A stretch of 64,000 bases of DNA. Origin: Cloeon dipterum (Eukaryota > Arthropoda > Insecta > Ephemeroptera > Baetidae). Positions 22,901 through 35,181 of the stretch are shown piece after piece (positions within the stretch are counted from its first letter, which is position 1; each line of letters starts with the position of its first letter). The DNA is taken from positions 33,783,883 through 33,847,882 of the forward strand of contig NC_088789.1 of assembly GCF_949628265.1 (NCBI RefSeq), given 5' to 3'. A program made the translations under genes and the position numbers. The notes under the pieces are model-generated. The model had not been told where the DNA came from. It was given only the letters and a program-made list of their open reading frames with translations, and did no database searches.

Positions 22901-25900
22901 CATATGAAGATAAAAAATCCTACGGAATTTGGTTTGACATCGGCACCTACACCTATCTCTTGGGCAACAAACCAGTTTGTATCCGAGTCTTGCATAGCTC
23001 CAAAGTCTGATATTTTTGCTTGACAGATGACGTGGTTAAACAATTACCACCAGTGCTGTGCATTGGGAATGGAGGCGCTGAATATCGACAACGCAGCCGA
23101 GCAATTGGGCCTCACTACCCTGGCCAAGGCAAACAAAGGTTGTTTGCTCATGAATTAAGAAACAGTCTCAAGTTCCATTTTTAAATTTCAGACAACTGGA
23201 CCGCGAATTTTAACTACTGGACCAGTGGCACGTGGAAGGGGGCGCCTGTAAAACAATGGTTGTGGTGCGAGCCCGAAGGACCCACAGTTTTCGCGAAGGG
23301 TCTTGTTTGGGAAAACCTCCAGCCTGACAATAAAGGAGGGAACGAGAGCTGCGTGCATTTCCGCTTTACTTTGAATTCCACGGGAACAATTATGACGGAC
23401 CGCAACTGCGCAAATAAATATATATTCGCGTGCAAGGTAGAGCATGAAATTTCTTGAGGAACCAATAATACGGATATTAAATTTCAGAGTGCATTGCAAA
23501 CCACCCCAAAACCTTGCGTTGCATCCTGCCCAACAAAGAGCTGTGAAATAAATGTAAAATCTTATGTTAATGATGAATAAATAAATGATGCATTAATTAA
23601 TATATGAATTCTAGAACAAACTCTTTGAAACAAACAAGAAATCTTTACGGGGTTTGCAAATAGTTTTTATGTTAAAATAGATTTTAATGGTATGTACTAT
23701 TGTCCAGACTTTTTCTCTTATGGAAACTGGTACGACGGATGTGGCCGCAATTTCCTGACTTACACCTCAAAATTGGTGAGACATAAAATTAATTTTCACT
23801 GACTTATACAAAAGGTTCTACAAAAAAATTGATTAATATAGTCAAACTGGACAGCAGCCCGTGACAGTTGCTGTGACATTGGTTTGACTCTGGCCTCAAT
23901 GGAATCGGCGGGGAAGTCGAGTTGCTTTTCCAGAATAGTCTCAAGTACTAATTAAAATTTAAAGAGTGACGAAATAAAGTTTAATATTTACTAAACAACT
24001 CAAGAATATTCTCCGGCGACCTATGGTGACTTCTGGGTCTCCGGCACTGATCTGGGGTGTGATTCAAACTTCCGTTGGTGCACCCTGAGCCGGGACTTCG
24101 TCCACCCTGAGCTCACTTGGAAGGAGGGACACCCGAAACCCGGTCTGGACTGCGTTTATCTCGAAGTAAAGAAAGAATCCGTGCTGCTGGCCACCGATGA
24201 CTGCGCCCAAAACAAGAGTTTCCTCTGCGAAGTGAGAAAGAAGGGTACCTTCGGAAGGGCCATGCAGACCGAATGTGCAGAAACTTGGGACATCACAATT
24301 GGTAAACGCCCGCAAATCATTCCTTTGTGAGTGTCTAAATGGAAAGAAAATTTCATGCAGACCAAATCGATCTGTTAATGCAAGTGAGCGCTTTTCTCAC
24401 GGCAACTGTATCGCTTAATTTGAAGGTTGGTCGGGAATCTATATTTCTACCATTTGATTCTACAATTGATCTCGTACTTTTAGTGCTTCTTGAAATGCGT
24501 CGGTGTGGAAATTGGAATGGTAATCGTACTGAACAGAAAATCTCACATATTTTTCAATGCACTGAATTGTTGAATTTTCGTTCAAAATAAAACCATAGGC
24601 GATCGGTGCATGTAAGTGGGTCAAGGGTCACTTGAGGTGTCTAAAGGAGGCAGGAAGGAAAAATTCCTAAATTTCAATTTTCCTGGCCAAATTTCTCTTT
24701 GTTTGCTATATATTTCAGTCTGCAGGCTTGCCGCCTGCTCACTCTAGAGCGCAAGCACACGAGCGCATGCGTACTAGCGACCCGTGTGCTAGGCTAGTGC
24801 CACACGAATCCACGGGTTAAATCAAATGGGAAATTGGGACCAATCAGCGACCTCCAAATTTAACACGTAAAATCCCATAAGCAGCAAGTGGTAGCCAAAG
24901 TCACTTAAAAGTGGTGGGAGAGCACGTGAATGTGACAGCGACTTCAATTTTTTACTTGTTTTGGTACAATCGTTGATTGGAAAAGCTGATTGCTGATTGA
25001 GAATAAACAAAACAAGCACGTCTGTCAAAATGCTGAATTGAATATTATAAAAATATGGTGCACAAAGACATTTTGGTTAGGGAAATTGCCGTGGTCATCG
25101 AGTTTAAAATGCGCACCGCGCTCGACAAACACCCAAATTTTTGCTCTCCAATTGATTAATTAATTGTGACAAAAATTAAATTTGATTTTATTTGCTGAGC
25201 TATTATTTTATAAAAGTGAGTGAGTTACAAAGTGAATATTTTACTATTTAAGTCTAAAAGTAGATCTCCAATAATAAAATTTGTGCGCTCTTATACTATC
25301 TATTTTTGGATCTGGAATAAAGAAATAACTTTTACCTTATAAAATATTAACAAAACTAAAATAGTTAAATTGTAATATACTATGTACTTTGGCTTTACAA
25401 TTTGGTTGGGAGGTTGTTGTATACCATTTACGGTTTATATGGTTTTTTCCACGATATGGGCCACTGCCACTTGAGGTGTATCCAAATCCACCGATCGCCT
25501 ATGAATAAAACTTATTCTAAAGAATTATTTTTCTTAAGTTTGGCATAGGTGGATTGGACGCCATAGCAACTCTGCGACAGATAGAACTCGTGTCTCAGGA
25601 GGAACCCGCGAAATTGGAGACGGGATTTGTGGCTTATGATCAATGCAGTGACATCAGTATATTTAATTTTCTTAATTTTAAATAATTGCCAGAAATTCAT
25701 TTGTAAAACAGAATCTGACGACGAGTGTGTGATTGCCTACGAAACTTACAAGTGCGGCCAGCAAAAAGCGCCTGATTTGGTCTCAAAAATCATCACCAAC
25801 AACTTCGATAACAAGACAATGGTTTGATTTAAATTGGTTTATCGAAGGATTTTAATTATTGCTCCTAAAAGCTGATACCACCAATTCCTTGTGTTCCGGT

Positions 25901-27398
25901 GCCCCGAACTTGTTGGCTTTCAAACACTGTTCCTTGCGTAAAAAACGTAAATTTAACCGTTTGTTTGTGGACATATCATTCAAGATTTTCCGTAAATTGT
26001 AGCAAACCGCAATCGACTTGACCAAGAATTACACAGTGAAATGTAATTTATCCTTTTAAAATCCACTTAAATTAAAATTTCGTTTCCTTGTGGTCAAAAT
26101 AGATGGCATAAATATTATCTTTTCCGATAAAAAAAATTGATTGTGCGTGCAAAAGACAAAGTGAATTTTTCTTTGCATCTCTGCTCGTAGTCACAACAAA
26201 TTTTTTGACCGGGAGAATTCTTAATGCCCCTATTTTGGTCCTTAGGAATCGTTTGGTACACAAAAAATGAGTTTTTAGTGGCAAATTAATCTTATGAAAT
26301 AATTCTCATTTTACAAATCAACAATATAGACCAATCGGGATTCTTTAAGATTGTACGCAACAGGACATTTTATGTATCTGATGGAGGCATAAAACCGGTA
26401 AATATTTTCGCCATATTTAGGAATTGAAATATACGGTCATGCAATTTAAGACTCCGTATCAAGCCTACACTCGTTGCTGCGAACTTGGAATGCGTCTCGT
26501 AGAACCTCAGACGGTTGCTGATTATCAATTACTTTACGATAACTTTGGTATGCGATATTCATTGTTATTTCCTTTAAAATTAAATTAAAAACCACCTTCA
26601 ACGAAGTTTCTGATTGCACCAATCCATTCTTGAGGCTCGAATCAGGTAAAGGGGATATTTTTGCAGGCCAAACAGTCTTGCGCGACCTGCGAACTTTTTT
26701 TCCCGCCAAAACAATTTGAATGCGCGAGAAGTGCGCACGCGTTAGAGCTGTGGTTTGACCCCTTGCAGAGAGACCACCTGAACGAAAATGTCAGATCCAG
26801 CCAGTTCTGACGCATGCGCACGTCTCGCATTAATTTAGTGTTTTTTCGGGAGAAACATTCCGCACGTCGCGCTGCACTTTTTGGACTGAAAAACGTCTGT
26901 TTTAGCTCAAGAATCGATTGGTTTGCTTAGAAACTTCGCATATAAGACGGTCTTTAAATTAGCGTTGACAAATAATCTCGTTTTTACGTATAATTTTAAA
27001 CTTATCAGTCCAGGAAGATCAACACAAATATAATAAAATATATTTTATTTCAAAAATGAAAATAACGCACGCACGATGCTGATAAGGAATCTAAACTTAT
27101 TTAAATTTGTGCAGGTGACTATTCTGCAATGATGGGGGGCGACACAGAATTCATCAACCAGACACACGAGGTGTGGTGTCGCAGCCGCACCCTTTTAATG
27201 GAAGCCTTTTATGATGCGAGTACCAGATACCAATGCGGTCCGACCTACGTCAGATTCTATCTTTATTCAATTTATATCGCACGACTGTATATATTTGATC
27301 CCAAACAATATAGCATCGTTCCTGTCGAAGGAGACGTGTACCCTGTAGCTTCTAAAGTGGAAGTGGATACAGAGCGTTATGTCTGCGAGTTACTTTAG
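19926..27398 (+). CDS. Secreted mucin-like CTLD(x3)-OBP-CTLD fusion protein, gene 4 (mosaic, two intronic insertions)
   Basis: Exons 19926-19994, 20054-20102, 20149-20279, 20332-20452, 20504-20808, 20865-20912, 21309-21336, 21391-21449, 21500-21599, 21651-21934, 21988-22021, 22910-22974, 23027-23138, 23192-23436, 23488-23553, 23615-23651, 23708-23775, 23842-23944, 24005-24301, 24361-24425, 24484-24519, 25539-25656, 25712-25821, 25872-25946, 26003-26042, 26330-26397, 26451-26547, 27115-27398; about 1,037 aa and intact. The linker exon at 23615 is 12 nt shorter than in its sisters but in frame. Intron 11 holds a LINE fragment and intron 21 a hAT-like element; both leave the splice sites whole. 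The 5' third is nearly identical to gene 5, the exon 10-15 region is closest to gene 6, and exon 22 to gene 3, which points to gene conversion or unequal crossing-over. A poly(A) signal lies at 27589-27594. Confidence 0.86.
22063..22878 (+). mobile_element. 5'-truncated non-LTR retrotransposon (LINE)
   Basis: An open frame at 22124-22822 (232 aa) matches the C-terminal part of a LINE reverse transcriptase: YLGVMF, then KLFDLKVSPTASYGIEV, LERVKTRYLKKVLG, and a terminal zinc-knuckle-like cluster (CKCRFCGEQC...HILKC). The 3' end is a short ATTC repeat (near 22868-22879). It is flanked by a perfect 11-bp target-site duplication ATAACTTGAAT (22052-22062 and 22879-22889). Comparison with gene 6 intron 11 gives the empty site. 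The catalytic core and endonuclease are missing, so it is dead on arrival. The clade is unresolved. Confidence 0.9.
24594..25503. mobile_element. Non-autonomous hAT-like DNA transposon
   Basis: A 910-bp insertion in intron 21 of gene 4. It has perfect 15-bp terminal inverted repeats CATAGGCGATCGGTG and a perfect 8-bp target-site duplication AATAAAAC (24586-24593 and 25504-25511). The other array genes show the empty site. An 8-bp duplication fits hAT; P elements also make 8 bp, so hAT is a preference. No transposase frame is present. The perfect ends suggest a young insertion. Confidence 0.88.
26600..26957. mobile_element. Fold-back element in intron 27 of gene 4
   Basis: Orthologous to 17102-17412: left arm from CGAAGTTTCTGATTGCACCA, right arm TTGGTTTGCTTAGAAACTTC. 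Same intron position and flanks, so inherited by duplication rather than inserted anew. Confidence 0.7.
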
Positions 27399-27685
27399 CA
27401 AAAATGGAATCTAACAAATGGTCAAGATGAGCACAATTTTCTTTCTTTTTGGTTGATCAATTTAGATTGTTATTCTTTTTGTGAATGCAGTGAGTTTTAG
27501 ATTGCAGTATTTCATTTTGGCTATTCAAATTGCCATATTTTAATCTTTCAAAAAGTTAATCTACGTTGTAGTCACTTCATTTTGAACAAATAAATTAATA
27601 AAAAGTACAAAACAATTTTTATGTTAGTGTAAAGTTATTTTGGTGGCAGAGTAGAGAGCCTTAAAAATTGTATATCTATATAGAC
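27399..27685. other. 3' flank of gene 4
   Basis: Likely 3' UTR with an AATAAA at 27589-27594. It is very similar to the flanks of genes 5 and 6. No other feature is seen. Confidence 0.5.
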
Positions 27686-27866
27686 TCTTCCGGCGTTCAC
27701 GAGGCCCACGAACACCCTTTTTTCGTCCACGTTGATGCTCGTGGGCACAAGGGGTGAGTTTGGGGAGGCTTTGTCGCGCTGCGGCAGCTCGAAAACCACC
27801 ATTTCCCACTGGCAGACAACCCGGAAGTAGAGCGAAATGGCAAACGGAACCGCATTTTAGCTCTGC
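27686..27866 (-). pseudogene. Yellow-type first-exon relic 2
   Basis: The minus strand encodes FRVVCQWEMVVFELP, PTSINVDEKRVFVGLVNAG. It breaks off at the same TCTATATAGACT...TTCCGGCG junction as the copies after genes 5 and 6. There is no signal peptide in frame and no downstream exons. Confidence 0.65.
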
Positions 27867-27985
27867 AAAGATGATAGCAATTTATAAAGATGCTTTACTC
27901 AAAAACTGTTTCAAGTACGAAATAATATGCGCAAACTGCACAATATTTAATGGCAGTGCTGAAAAAGTTGACGACGCACTGCGCT

Positions 27986-28164
27986 GAAAATCGAAAAATC
28001 AACATTTTCAAATATGAAGAGTTAGAGAGCGAAATATTATTTATTGGAAAGAGGAAACAGGAAAGGACGTCACTCGAGCTGATGCGGATAGGTATGATCG
28101 CACACTGCTCAGCCACAATATTATTCGCATTCTAGTCCAGCAAAAGCCATCATTGCGGATAGCA
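27986..28164 (+). promoter_or_regulatory. Conserved proximal promoter block, gene 5
   Basis: GACGTCAC is at 28066-28073, followed by the CGCACACTGC phrase. The sequence from about 28100 to the ATG at 28165 is almost identical to that before gene 4. Confidence 0.55.
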
Positions 28165-31100
28165 ATGAATTTCGGCTTCTGGACTTTGCTTGTGAGTGTT
28201 AGTCTTCAGACAATTGGGAATGCACAAAATCAAGTAAGTACATTCTTACATAAGTTTCTGTGGTGACATTTTTACTCAAAAATGACTTACAGGGAAACAA
28301 AATTAAATCCATCAAAATCACAATAACCAAACAGATATCTGGTAGGTTTTTGATTAAAAATGTAAGTGAAAATTTAATTTCAATCAGGTCCGTTACAAAT
28401 CCCCAAAATTCGTGTGCAAAACAACGTGCGAAGAAAACATATAATTTTGTGCTGCGGCTTTAAAAAATGTCTGGCAACTGCAAATGCCACGGCAAAAAAG
28501 ACTGCTCCAACCAGCACGGTATAGGCATCAAAGGAAATTTCGAAATCAAAGTTAATATGTTTTAAAGCAGACCAATAGCATTCTAACAGCACGACCGTCC
28601 TCGTTGCCACCGGACACGACGGCAGCCATGATGACAGGAAGCGCTGCTGGTGAATCATCATCAGCAGCACCAACGGAAGCCAGCACTATACCGAGTAAAA
28701 TAAAAATTCGAATAAAAATCGATGCTCAGCGCACGAAAAATCAGGTCACGATTCCAGTCCACGCCCCCTCGATGTGACAGTTGTTCCAACTGAGGTCATA
28801 ACTGACCTTAAAACTGACGTCACGACCAAAGCGACCGAAACGGTGCAAGATGGCACCGAATCGCCGTCTCCTTCGACCGATCCATCCACGCAGGTTGTCC
28901 AAGACACGACAACTGCAATCGATGCGATTTCATCAAAAGTTGGAACTCCTACAATAACATCAACATCTACAACAAGTAAGCCTACGGTAACAACAACTAC
29001 GACAACCACAACGTCTACAACAACAACCACCACCACCACAGTCCGTTTATAAATTTATTAAAATTCTATGCAAATTTAAGTATAAAAAATTACAGACACT
29101 TCCGTGCAGTTTATCTTGTGCAGAGTACAACAGTTTTCTAGCGGTATGAATATTCTAAATTCGTGTTTTATGCCATCAACAATCGAATCCTGAGGATCGA
29201 AAATAATGTTAAGTGGCCAATTTACTTATTGTTATTACGAAACATAAAAAATCGATAGCAGATTTTACCCCGACAAAGTGTGGAGATGGCATTGCGACAA
29301 AGCGATATTCATATAGTTTAATTATTATTAAGTGACAAGGCTGGCAACATTGCGCTGCCATTGCCAATCAAAGAACAAGATTGCGCGAGTGGTGTTAATT
29401 ACGCTAGTTGAAGATAAAAAATAAACTGCAATTACATTCCCGCGTATTTTTTGGAATGTTAAAGTTGAAATTTCGTCCCGATTGAACCGGCTTCCTTACC
29501 AAATTATTCAGAACCTCCACCATAAAAATCCTAACTTAATTTATTTGTTCGATGTAGAATAATCCAACCTCAGGAACACTGCAAAGTAGGTTTGAAATTT
29601 ACGAAATTACAAACGATATATAATTTTTGATAAAATCAGCCAATGGAACGAAGAAAAAATCAAATTGTGGCATGGAGTATTTTGTTTCTACCTCTACTGT
29701 GAGATTTTTTCAATTTTATTTCTGGTAAACATTTAAATAAAAAATTAGGCAACGAGAAACGAAGCAGCACTGCGATGCAAGGCGCTAAATATGATCCTAT
29801 TGGCCGTGACCTCTCTCGAGGGGACGGAATGCCTGAACAATTTTGGAGGTTTTAACTCACACTGGCTACATAATCTATGTTAATACTCTAAATTAAGCAA
29901 ACACTTTCTGGACGAGTGGTTCAAACGAAGATGAAAATTGCAATGTGGAAAAAAAGTACGCTTGGTGCTCGACGGGATTTAACATGTCGGGAAACGTGAT
30001 CAATTCGCAAAAACTGTGGTTGCCAACCAACAACACCAGCATTTCTCCCACGGAACGATGTTTGGCTGTTTCTATTTCCACGGTATCCTCGAAACAGGGC
30101 CTGGTGCACAGAAAGTGTGACGACGCCCTGCCCTTCATCTGCCAGTATTCCGTCGACTGCCCAGAGCTCTGCATCAAAGACGTTTGGATCACATAACATA
30201 TTAATATCAATCAACTAATTCTAACCCGTTTCAGGAATCCTTATTCGACTCCTCAGGACATTTGAAAGGTATATAGAAAACTGAGAGAATGATAAAATGC
30301 TAAATCTTAAAATGAAGATAAAAAGTCCTACGGAATTTGGTTTGACATCGGCACATACACCTATCTCTTGGGGAACAAGCCAGTTTGTATCCGAGTTTTG
30401 CGTGACATCACAGCCTAATTTTTTTGCTTGATAGATGGCTTGGTTGGACAGCTACCGGCAGTGTTGCGCTTTGGGAATGGAGGCGCTCAACATCGACAAC
30501 GCAGCTGAGCAATTGAGCCTTACTGCCTTGGCAAAGGCAAATAAAGGTTATTAATCATAACATTTTAGAATAGAAAACTTTCTTAGGAGATAATTTATAA
30601 TTGCAGACAACTGGACTGCCAATTTTAACTACTGGACCAGTGGCACGTGGAAAGGGGCACCTGTGAACCAGTGGTCGTGGTGCGAGCCAAATGGACCTAC
30701 AGTTTTCGCAAAGGGTCTTGTTTGGGAATCTTCCCAGCCGGACAACAAAGGAGGCAACGAGAGCTGCGTGCATTTCCGCTTTACTTTGAACACAACTGGC
30801 ACCATCTTGACAGACCGCAACTGCGCCAATAAATATATTTTCACATGCAAGGTATACCGTCCTTAGCTTGAAGTTTATATCGGCCTAAAACCATGATTTT
30901 AATTTTCAGAGTGCATTGAAAACAACCCCAAAACCGTGCGTTGCATCCTGCCCAATTGCGAGCTGCGTAAAAATTGTAAAATCAATATCATTTTAAGCGA
31001 TTGGATATAAAGGTGGATTAATTTTAATCTAGAACTCCCTCTTCGTCTTGGATACTTCTACTGGACTGTATAATTTGCAAAGTATTTTTCCCTTCTCTGT

Positions 31101-33913
31101 AGTAAACTATTTTAAATTTTTTCTGTATTGATACCCAGACTATTTCTCGTATGGAAACTGGTACGATGGATGTGGCCGCAATTTTCTGACTTACACCTCA
31201 AAATTGGTGAGACATCAGATTACAGATTAATTTTCACAAAAATGTACAAGATTCTAAAAAAATTGATTAATAGTCAAACTGGAAAGCCGCCCGTGACCGT
31301 TGCTGTGCTATTGGTCTGACTCTGGCCTCCATGGAAACAGCGGGAAAGTCGAGTTGCTTTTCCAGAATAGTCTCAAGTACGAGCAAAATCTAAGAGAGCG
31401 ACGAAATAAAGATAAATATATAAAAAACAACTACAGAATTTGCTCCGACAACCTATGGAGATTACTGGCTGTCCGGCACTGATCTGGGGTGTGATTCAAA
31501 CTTCCGCTGGTGCACCCTGGGCCGGGACTTCGTCTACCCTGAGGTCAAATGGAAGGAGGGACACCCTAAGCCCGGTCTGGACTGCGTTTACCTCGAAGTA
31601 AGAAATGAATCCGTGTTGCTGGCCACCGATGACTGCGCCCAAAACAAGAGTTTCCTCTGCGAAGTGAGGAAGAAGGGCACCTTCCAAAGGGCAATGCAGA
31701 CCGAATGTGCAGAAACCTGGGACATCACTGTTGGTAAGGCTCGGAAATCATTGAAAAAAAACCAAACGCAAAGATAATTTCTTGAAGAACAAATCGATCT
31801 TCTAATGAACGTGAGCGCTTTTCTCACGGCATCTATTTCGTTAAATTTAAGGGTAAGTCAGGAACAGGAATCTATATTCATTCCATTTTATTAATAATAA
31901 ATTTGTACTTAGTGCTTCTTGAAATGCGTCGGAGTAGAAATTGGAATGGTAATTAACTCAATTGAAAATCCCGAATGTTTTTTTAAATGCTATCTCCTGT
32001 TGAATTTTAATTGGAATAAAACTGACTCAATAAACGAATAATTATTCTTTAGTTTGGGATTGGGGGATTGGACGCGTTAGCAACGCTGCGACAGATAGAA
32101 CTCGTGTCCCAGGATGATCCCGTGCAATTGGAGACGGGATTCGTGGCTTATGATCAATGCAGCGGCATCAGTATGTTTCATTTTAAATAATTGCCAGAAA
32201 TTCATTTGTAAAACAGAATCTGACGACGAGTGTGTGATTGCCTATGAAACTTACAAGTGCGGTCAGGAAAAAGCACATGGTTTGGTCTCAAAAATAATCA
32301 CAAACAACTACGATAACGGCACAATGGTCTGCTTTGAAAATCTTTTATTTAGGGTTTTAATTTTCCTTCTTAAAGCTGTACCCACCAACTCCTTGTGTTC
32401 CGGTGCGCCGAACTTGTTGGCTTTCAAACACTGTTCCTTGCGTAAAAAACGTAAATTTAACCGTTCGTTTGTGGACATATCATTGAAGATTTTCCGTAAA
32501 TTGTAGCAAACCGCAATCGACTTGACCAAGAATTATACTCTGAGTTGTAATTTACCCTTTAAAAATCCACTAAAATTAAAATTTCGTTGCCTTGTGGTCA
32601 AAATAGATGGCATAAATTTTACATTTCCGATAAAAAAATGGATTGTGCGTGCTAAAGACAAAGTGATTTTTTTTTTGCATCTCTGCTCGTAGTCACAACA
32701 AATTTTTTGATCGGGAAAATTCTTAATGCCCTTATTTTGATCCTTAGGAATCGCTTGGTACACAAAAAATGAGTTTTTAGTGGGAAATTAATCTTATGAA
32801 ATAATTCTTATTTTACAAATCATTAATATAGACAAATCGGGATCATTTGCGACAGTTAAAAACAGGACATTTTACGTATCTGATAGAACCATTAATCCGG
32901 TAAATATTTTCGCCATATTTTGGAATTGAAATTTACTCTCTTGCAAATTTAGACTCCGTATCAAGCCTACACTCGTTGCTGCGAACTTGGAATGCGTCTC
33001 GTAGAACCTCAGACACTTGATGATTATGAATTACTTGGAATTTCCTTTGGTATGCGATATTCATTGTTATATCCTTTAAAATTTATCAAAAACCATCTTC
33101 AACGAAGTTTCTGATTGCACCAATCCATTATCTTGAGGCTCGAATTGGGTAAAGGGGATATTTATACCGGCCTAAAAGTGCAGCGTGACGTGCGAACTAT
33201 TTTTCCCACCAAAACAATATGAACGTAAATGCGAGAAGTGCGCATGCGTGAGAGCTGGTTTGAGAGCTTATACCGCCTGTAAGAATGACTTATTTGACAG
33301 ATCCACTTCTTGCATATTGTTATGGCGGGAAAGAAAGTTCGCTCGTCACGCTGCAATTTTTGGCCAGAAAAATGTCCACATTAACTATATAATATTCGAC
33401 CGTCAGGAACCGGTAGGTTTGCTCAGACGCTTCGTCAAACAAGCCGGTTTTTAAATTAGCTTTTACAAATATAAATAATGGCGTTTGTACACGTATTCTA
33501 TTCATAATTTTAAACTTATCAGTCCAGGAAGATGAACACAAATATAATAAGCCATATTTTATTTCACAAAGAAAAAATAACGCGCGCACGATGCTGATAA
33601 GGAATCTAAACTTATTTAAATTTGTGCAGGTGGCTATTCTGCAATGATGGGAGGCGACACAGAATTCATCAACCAGACGCACGAGGTTTGGTGCCGCAGC
33701 CGCACCCTTTTAATGGAAGCCTTGTATGATGCGAGTACCAGATACCAATGCGGTCCGACGTACGTCAGATTCCTTAGTAATGCAATCTATGTCGAACGAC
33801 TGTATATATTTGATCCCAATAAAAATCGCATCGTTCCTGTCGAAGGAAACGTGTACCCTGTCGCTTCTAAAGTTCAAATGACTGTACAGCGGTATGTCTG
33901 CGAGTTACTTTAG
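28165..33913 (+). CDS. Secreted mucin-like CTLD(x3)-OBP-CTLD fusion protein, gene 5
   Basis: Exons 28165-28233, 28293-28341, 28388-28518, 28571-28694, 28745-29040, 29096-29143, 29558-29585, 29640-29698, 29749-29848, 29898-30181, 30235-30268, 30318-30382, 30435-30546, 30607-30851, 30910-30975, 31033-31081, 31139-31206, 31274-31376, 31437-31733, 31788-31852, 31913-31948, 32053-32170, 32217-32326, 32376-32450, 32507-32546, 32832-32899, 32953-33049, 33630-33913; about 1,039 aa. Domain order is as in its sisters. The segment between exons 4 and 5 is 50 nt (28695-28744): removing it as a GT-AG mini-intron keeps the frame, while reading through gives an early stop. The 5' part up to CTLD A is nearly identical to gene 4, including intron 6, so that duplication or conversion is recent. 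A poly(A) signal lies at 34099-34104. Confidence 0.84.
33100..33455. mobile_element. Fold-back element in intron 27 of gene 5
   Basis: Inverted-repeat element orthologous to those in genes 3, 4 and 6 (left arm CGAAGTTTCTGATTGCACCA; right arm GGTTTGCTCAGACGCTTCG). More diverged in the middle than its neighbours. Confidence 0.65.
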
Positions 33914-34198
33914 CAAAAATTGAATCTAACAAATTGTCAAGATGAGCACAATTTTGTTTCTTTTCGGGTGATCACTTTAGAGTGTTCTTTTTGTGAATGC
34001 AGTGCGTTTTAGATTGCAATATTTCATTTTGGCTATTCAAAGCCATATTTTATTCTTTCAAAAAGTTGATCTACGTTGTAGTTACTTCGTTTTGAACAAA
34101 TAAATTAATGAAAAGTACAAAATATAATTTTTATTTTAGTGCATAGTTATTTTGGTAGCAGAATAGAGAGCCTTCAAACTTGTATATCTATATAGACT

Positions 34199-34345
34199 CT
34201 TCCGGCGTTCACGAGGCCCACGAACACCCTTTTTCCGTCCACAGCGATGCTCGTGGGCACAAGGGGTGAGTTTGGGGAGGCTTTGTCGCCCTACGGCAGC
34301 TCGAAAACCACCCTTTCCCACTTTCAGACGAGCCGGAATTCAAGC
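34199..34345 (-). pseudogene. Yellow-type first-exon relic 3 (shortest)
   Basis: Minus-strand remnant with the WERVVFELP and VFVGLVNAG-type phrases. It is truncated at both ends relative to relic 1: the 5' part is lost after about GGAATTC at 34335. Non-functional. Confidence 0.6.
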
Positions 34346-34984
34346 GAGGGACTCCAATCATAGAATGATGCACTCTTCTTCAGGGAAAACCCATTTTAAA
34401 AGGTAGAATTATGGTATTTTTCTCAAGATATTTCTCTCTTTAATTTTGAAAAACAAAAGCCTGAGAAATTTCCCGTGCATCACGTTTTTTTATTGAAAAG
34501 TTTGAAAACCTTTGGTTGCTCATCAAGGAGGACAAGGATTTCGAATTATTCAGGGCAGCGATCGGAGCAAAGTCCTATATTTATGTTGATTAAATTTCGT
34601 GAAAAATGAAAAATTCTCGTGCTTGCAGTGCGAGAGATAAAACTCTATTATTACGAAAGAATTAGACAATTTTTATTACAAAATGCCATTTAAAATACTA
34701 TGTACAACTTATGCAAGCACGTGTTCATAGGAGACGCGCAGGTTGCATACATTTTGTTAATCAAAGTGAATAAATATGGAGTTGCGCGGACTGGCAGCGT
34801 CAGCGGGCTGTGGACCGAAGCAATTATTTGGGAGGACAAATTCATTTTTAAAATTAACCTGTACTGTTGCGGTGGAATCGCAAAAAAAAACGCAAAATTT
34901 TCCGTTCTTAATGCGATTTTGTTTTTTGTATATTAAAATTGAGTCAGGGTTCACCAATTTTAATAAAATAAGTAAACTATAGCG
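34346..34984. other. Spacer between genes 5 and 6
   Basis: Mostly unique AT-rich sequence. 34760-34930 is related to 9010-9210 in the gene 2-3 spacer. No coding exon is recognised. Confidence 0.5.
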
Positions 34985-35181
34985 CAGAAAATCGAAAAAT
35001 TAACCATCAAAATTTCACATACATGAAGAATTGTGGAGCGAAATTGATAAAATAATTAATTTCAAAAAGGAAACAGGATAGGACGTCACTGGAACTGATG
35101 CGGCGAGGTATGCTCGCACACTGCCGAGCCACAATATTATACACTTTTTAGTTCGGAAAAAACATCCATGTGAAAAGCAAT
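34985..35181 (+). promoter_or_regulatory. Conserved proximal promoter block, gene 6
   Basis: GACGTCAC is at 35082-35089. CGCACACTGC and ATATTATACAC follow before the ATG at 35182. Same layout as before genes 2-5. Confidence 0.55.
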
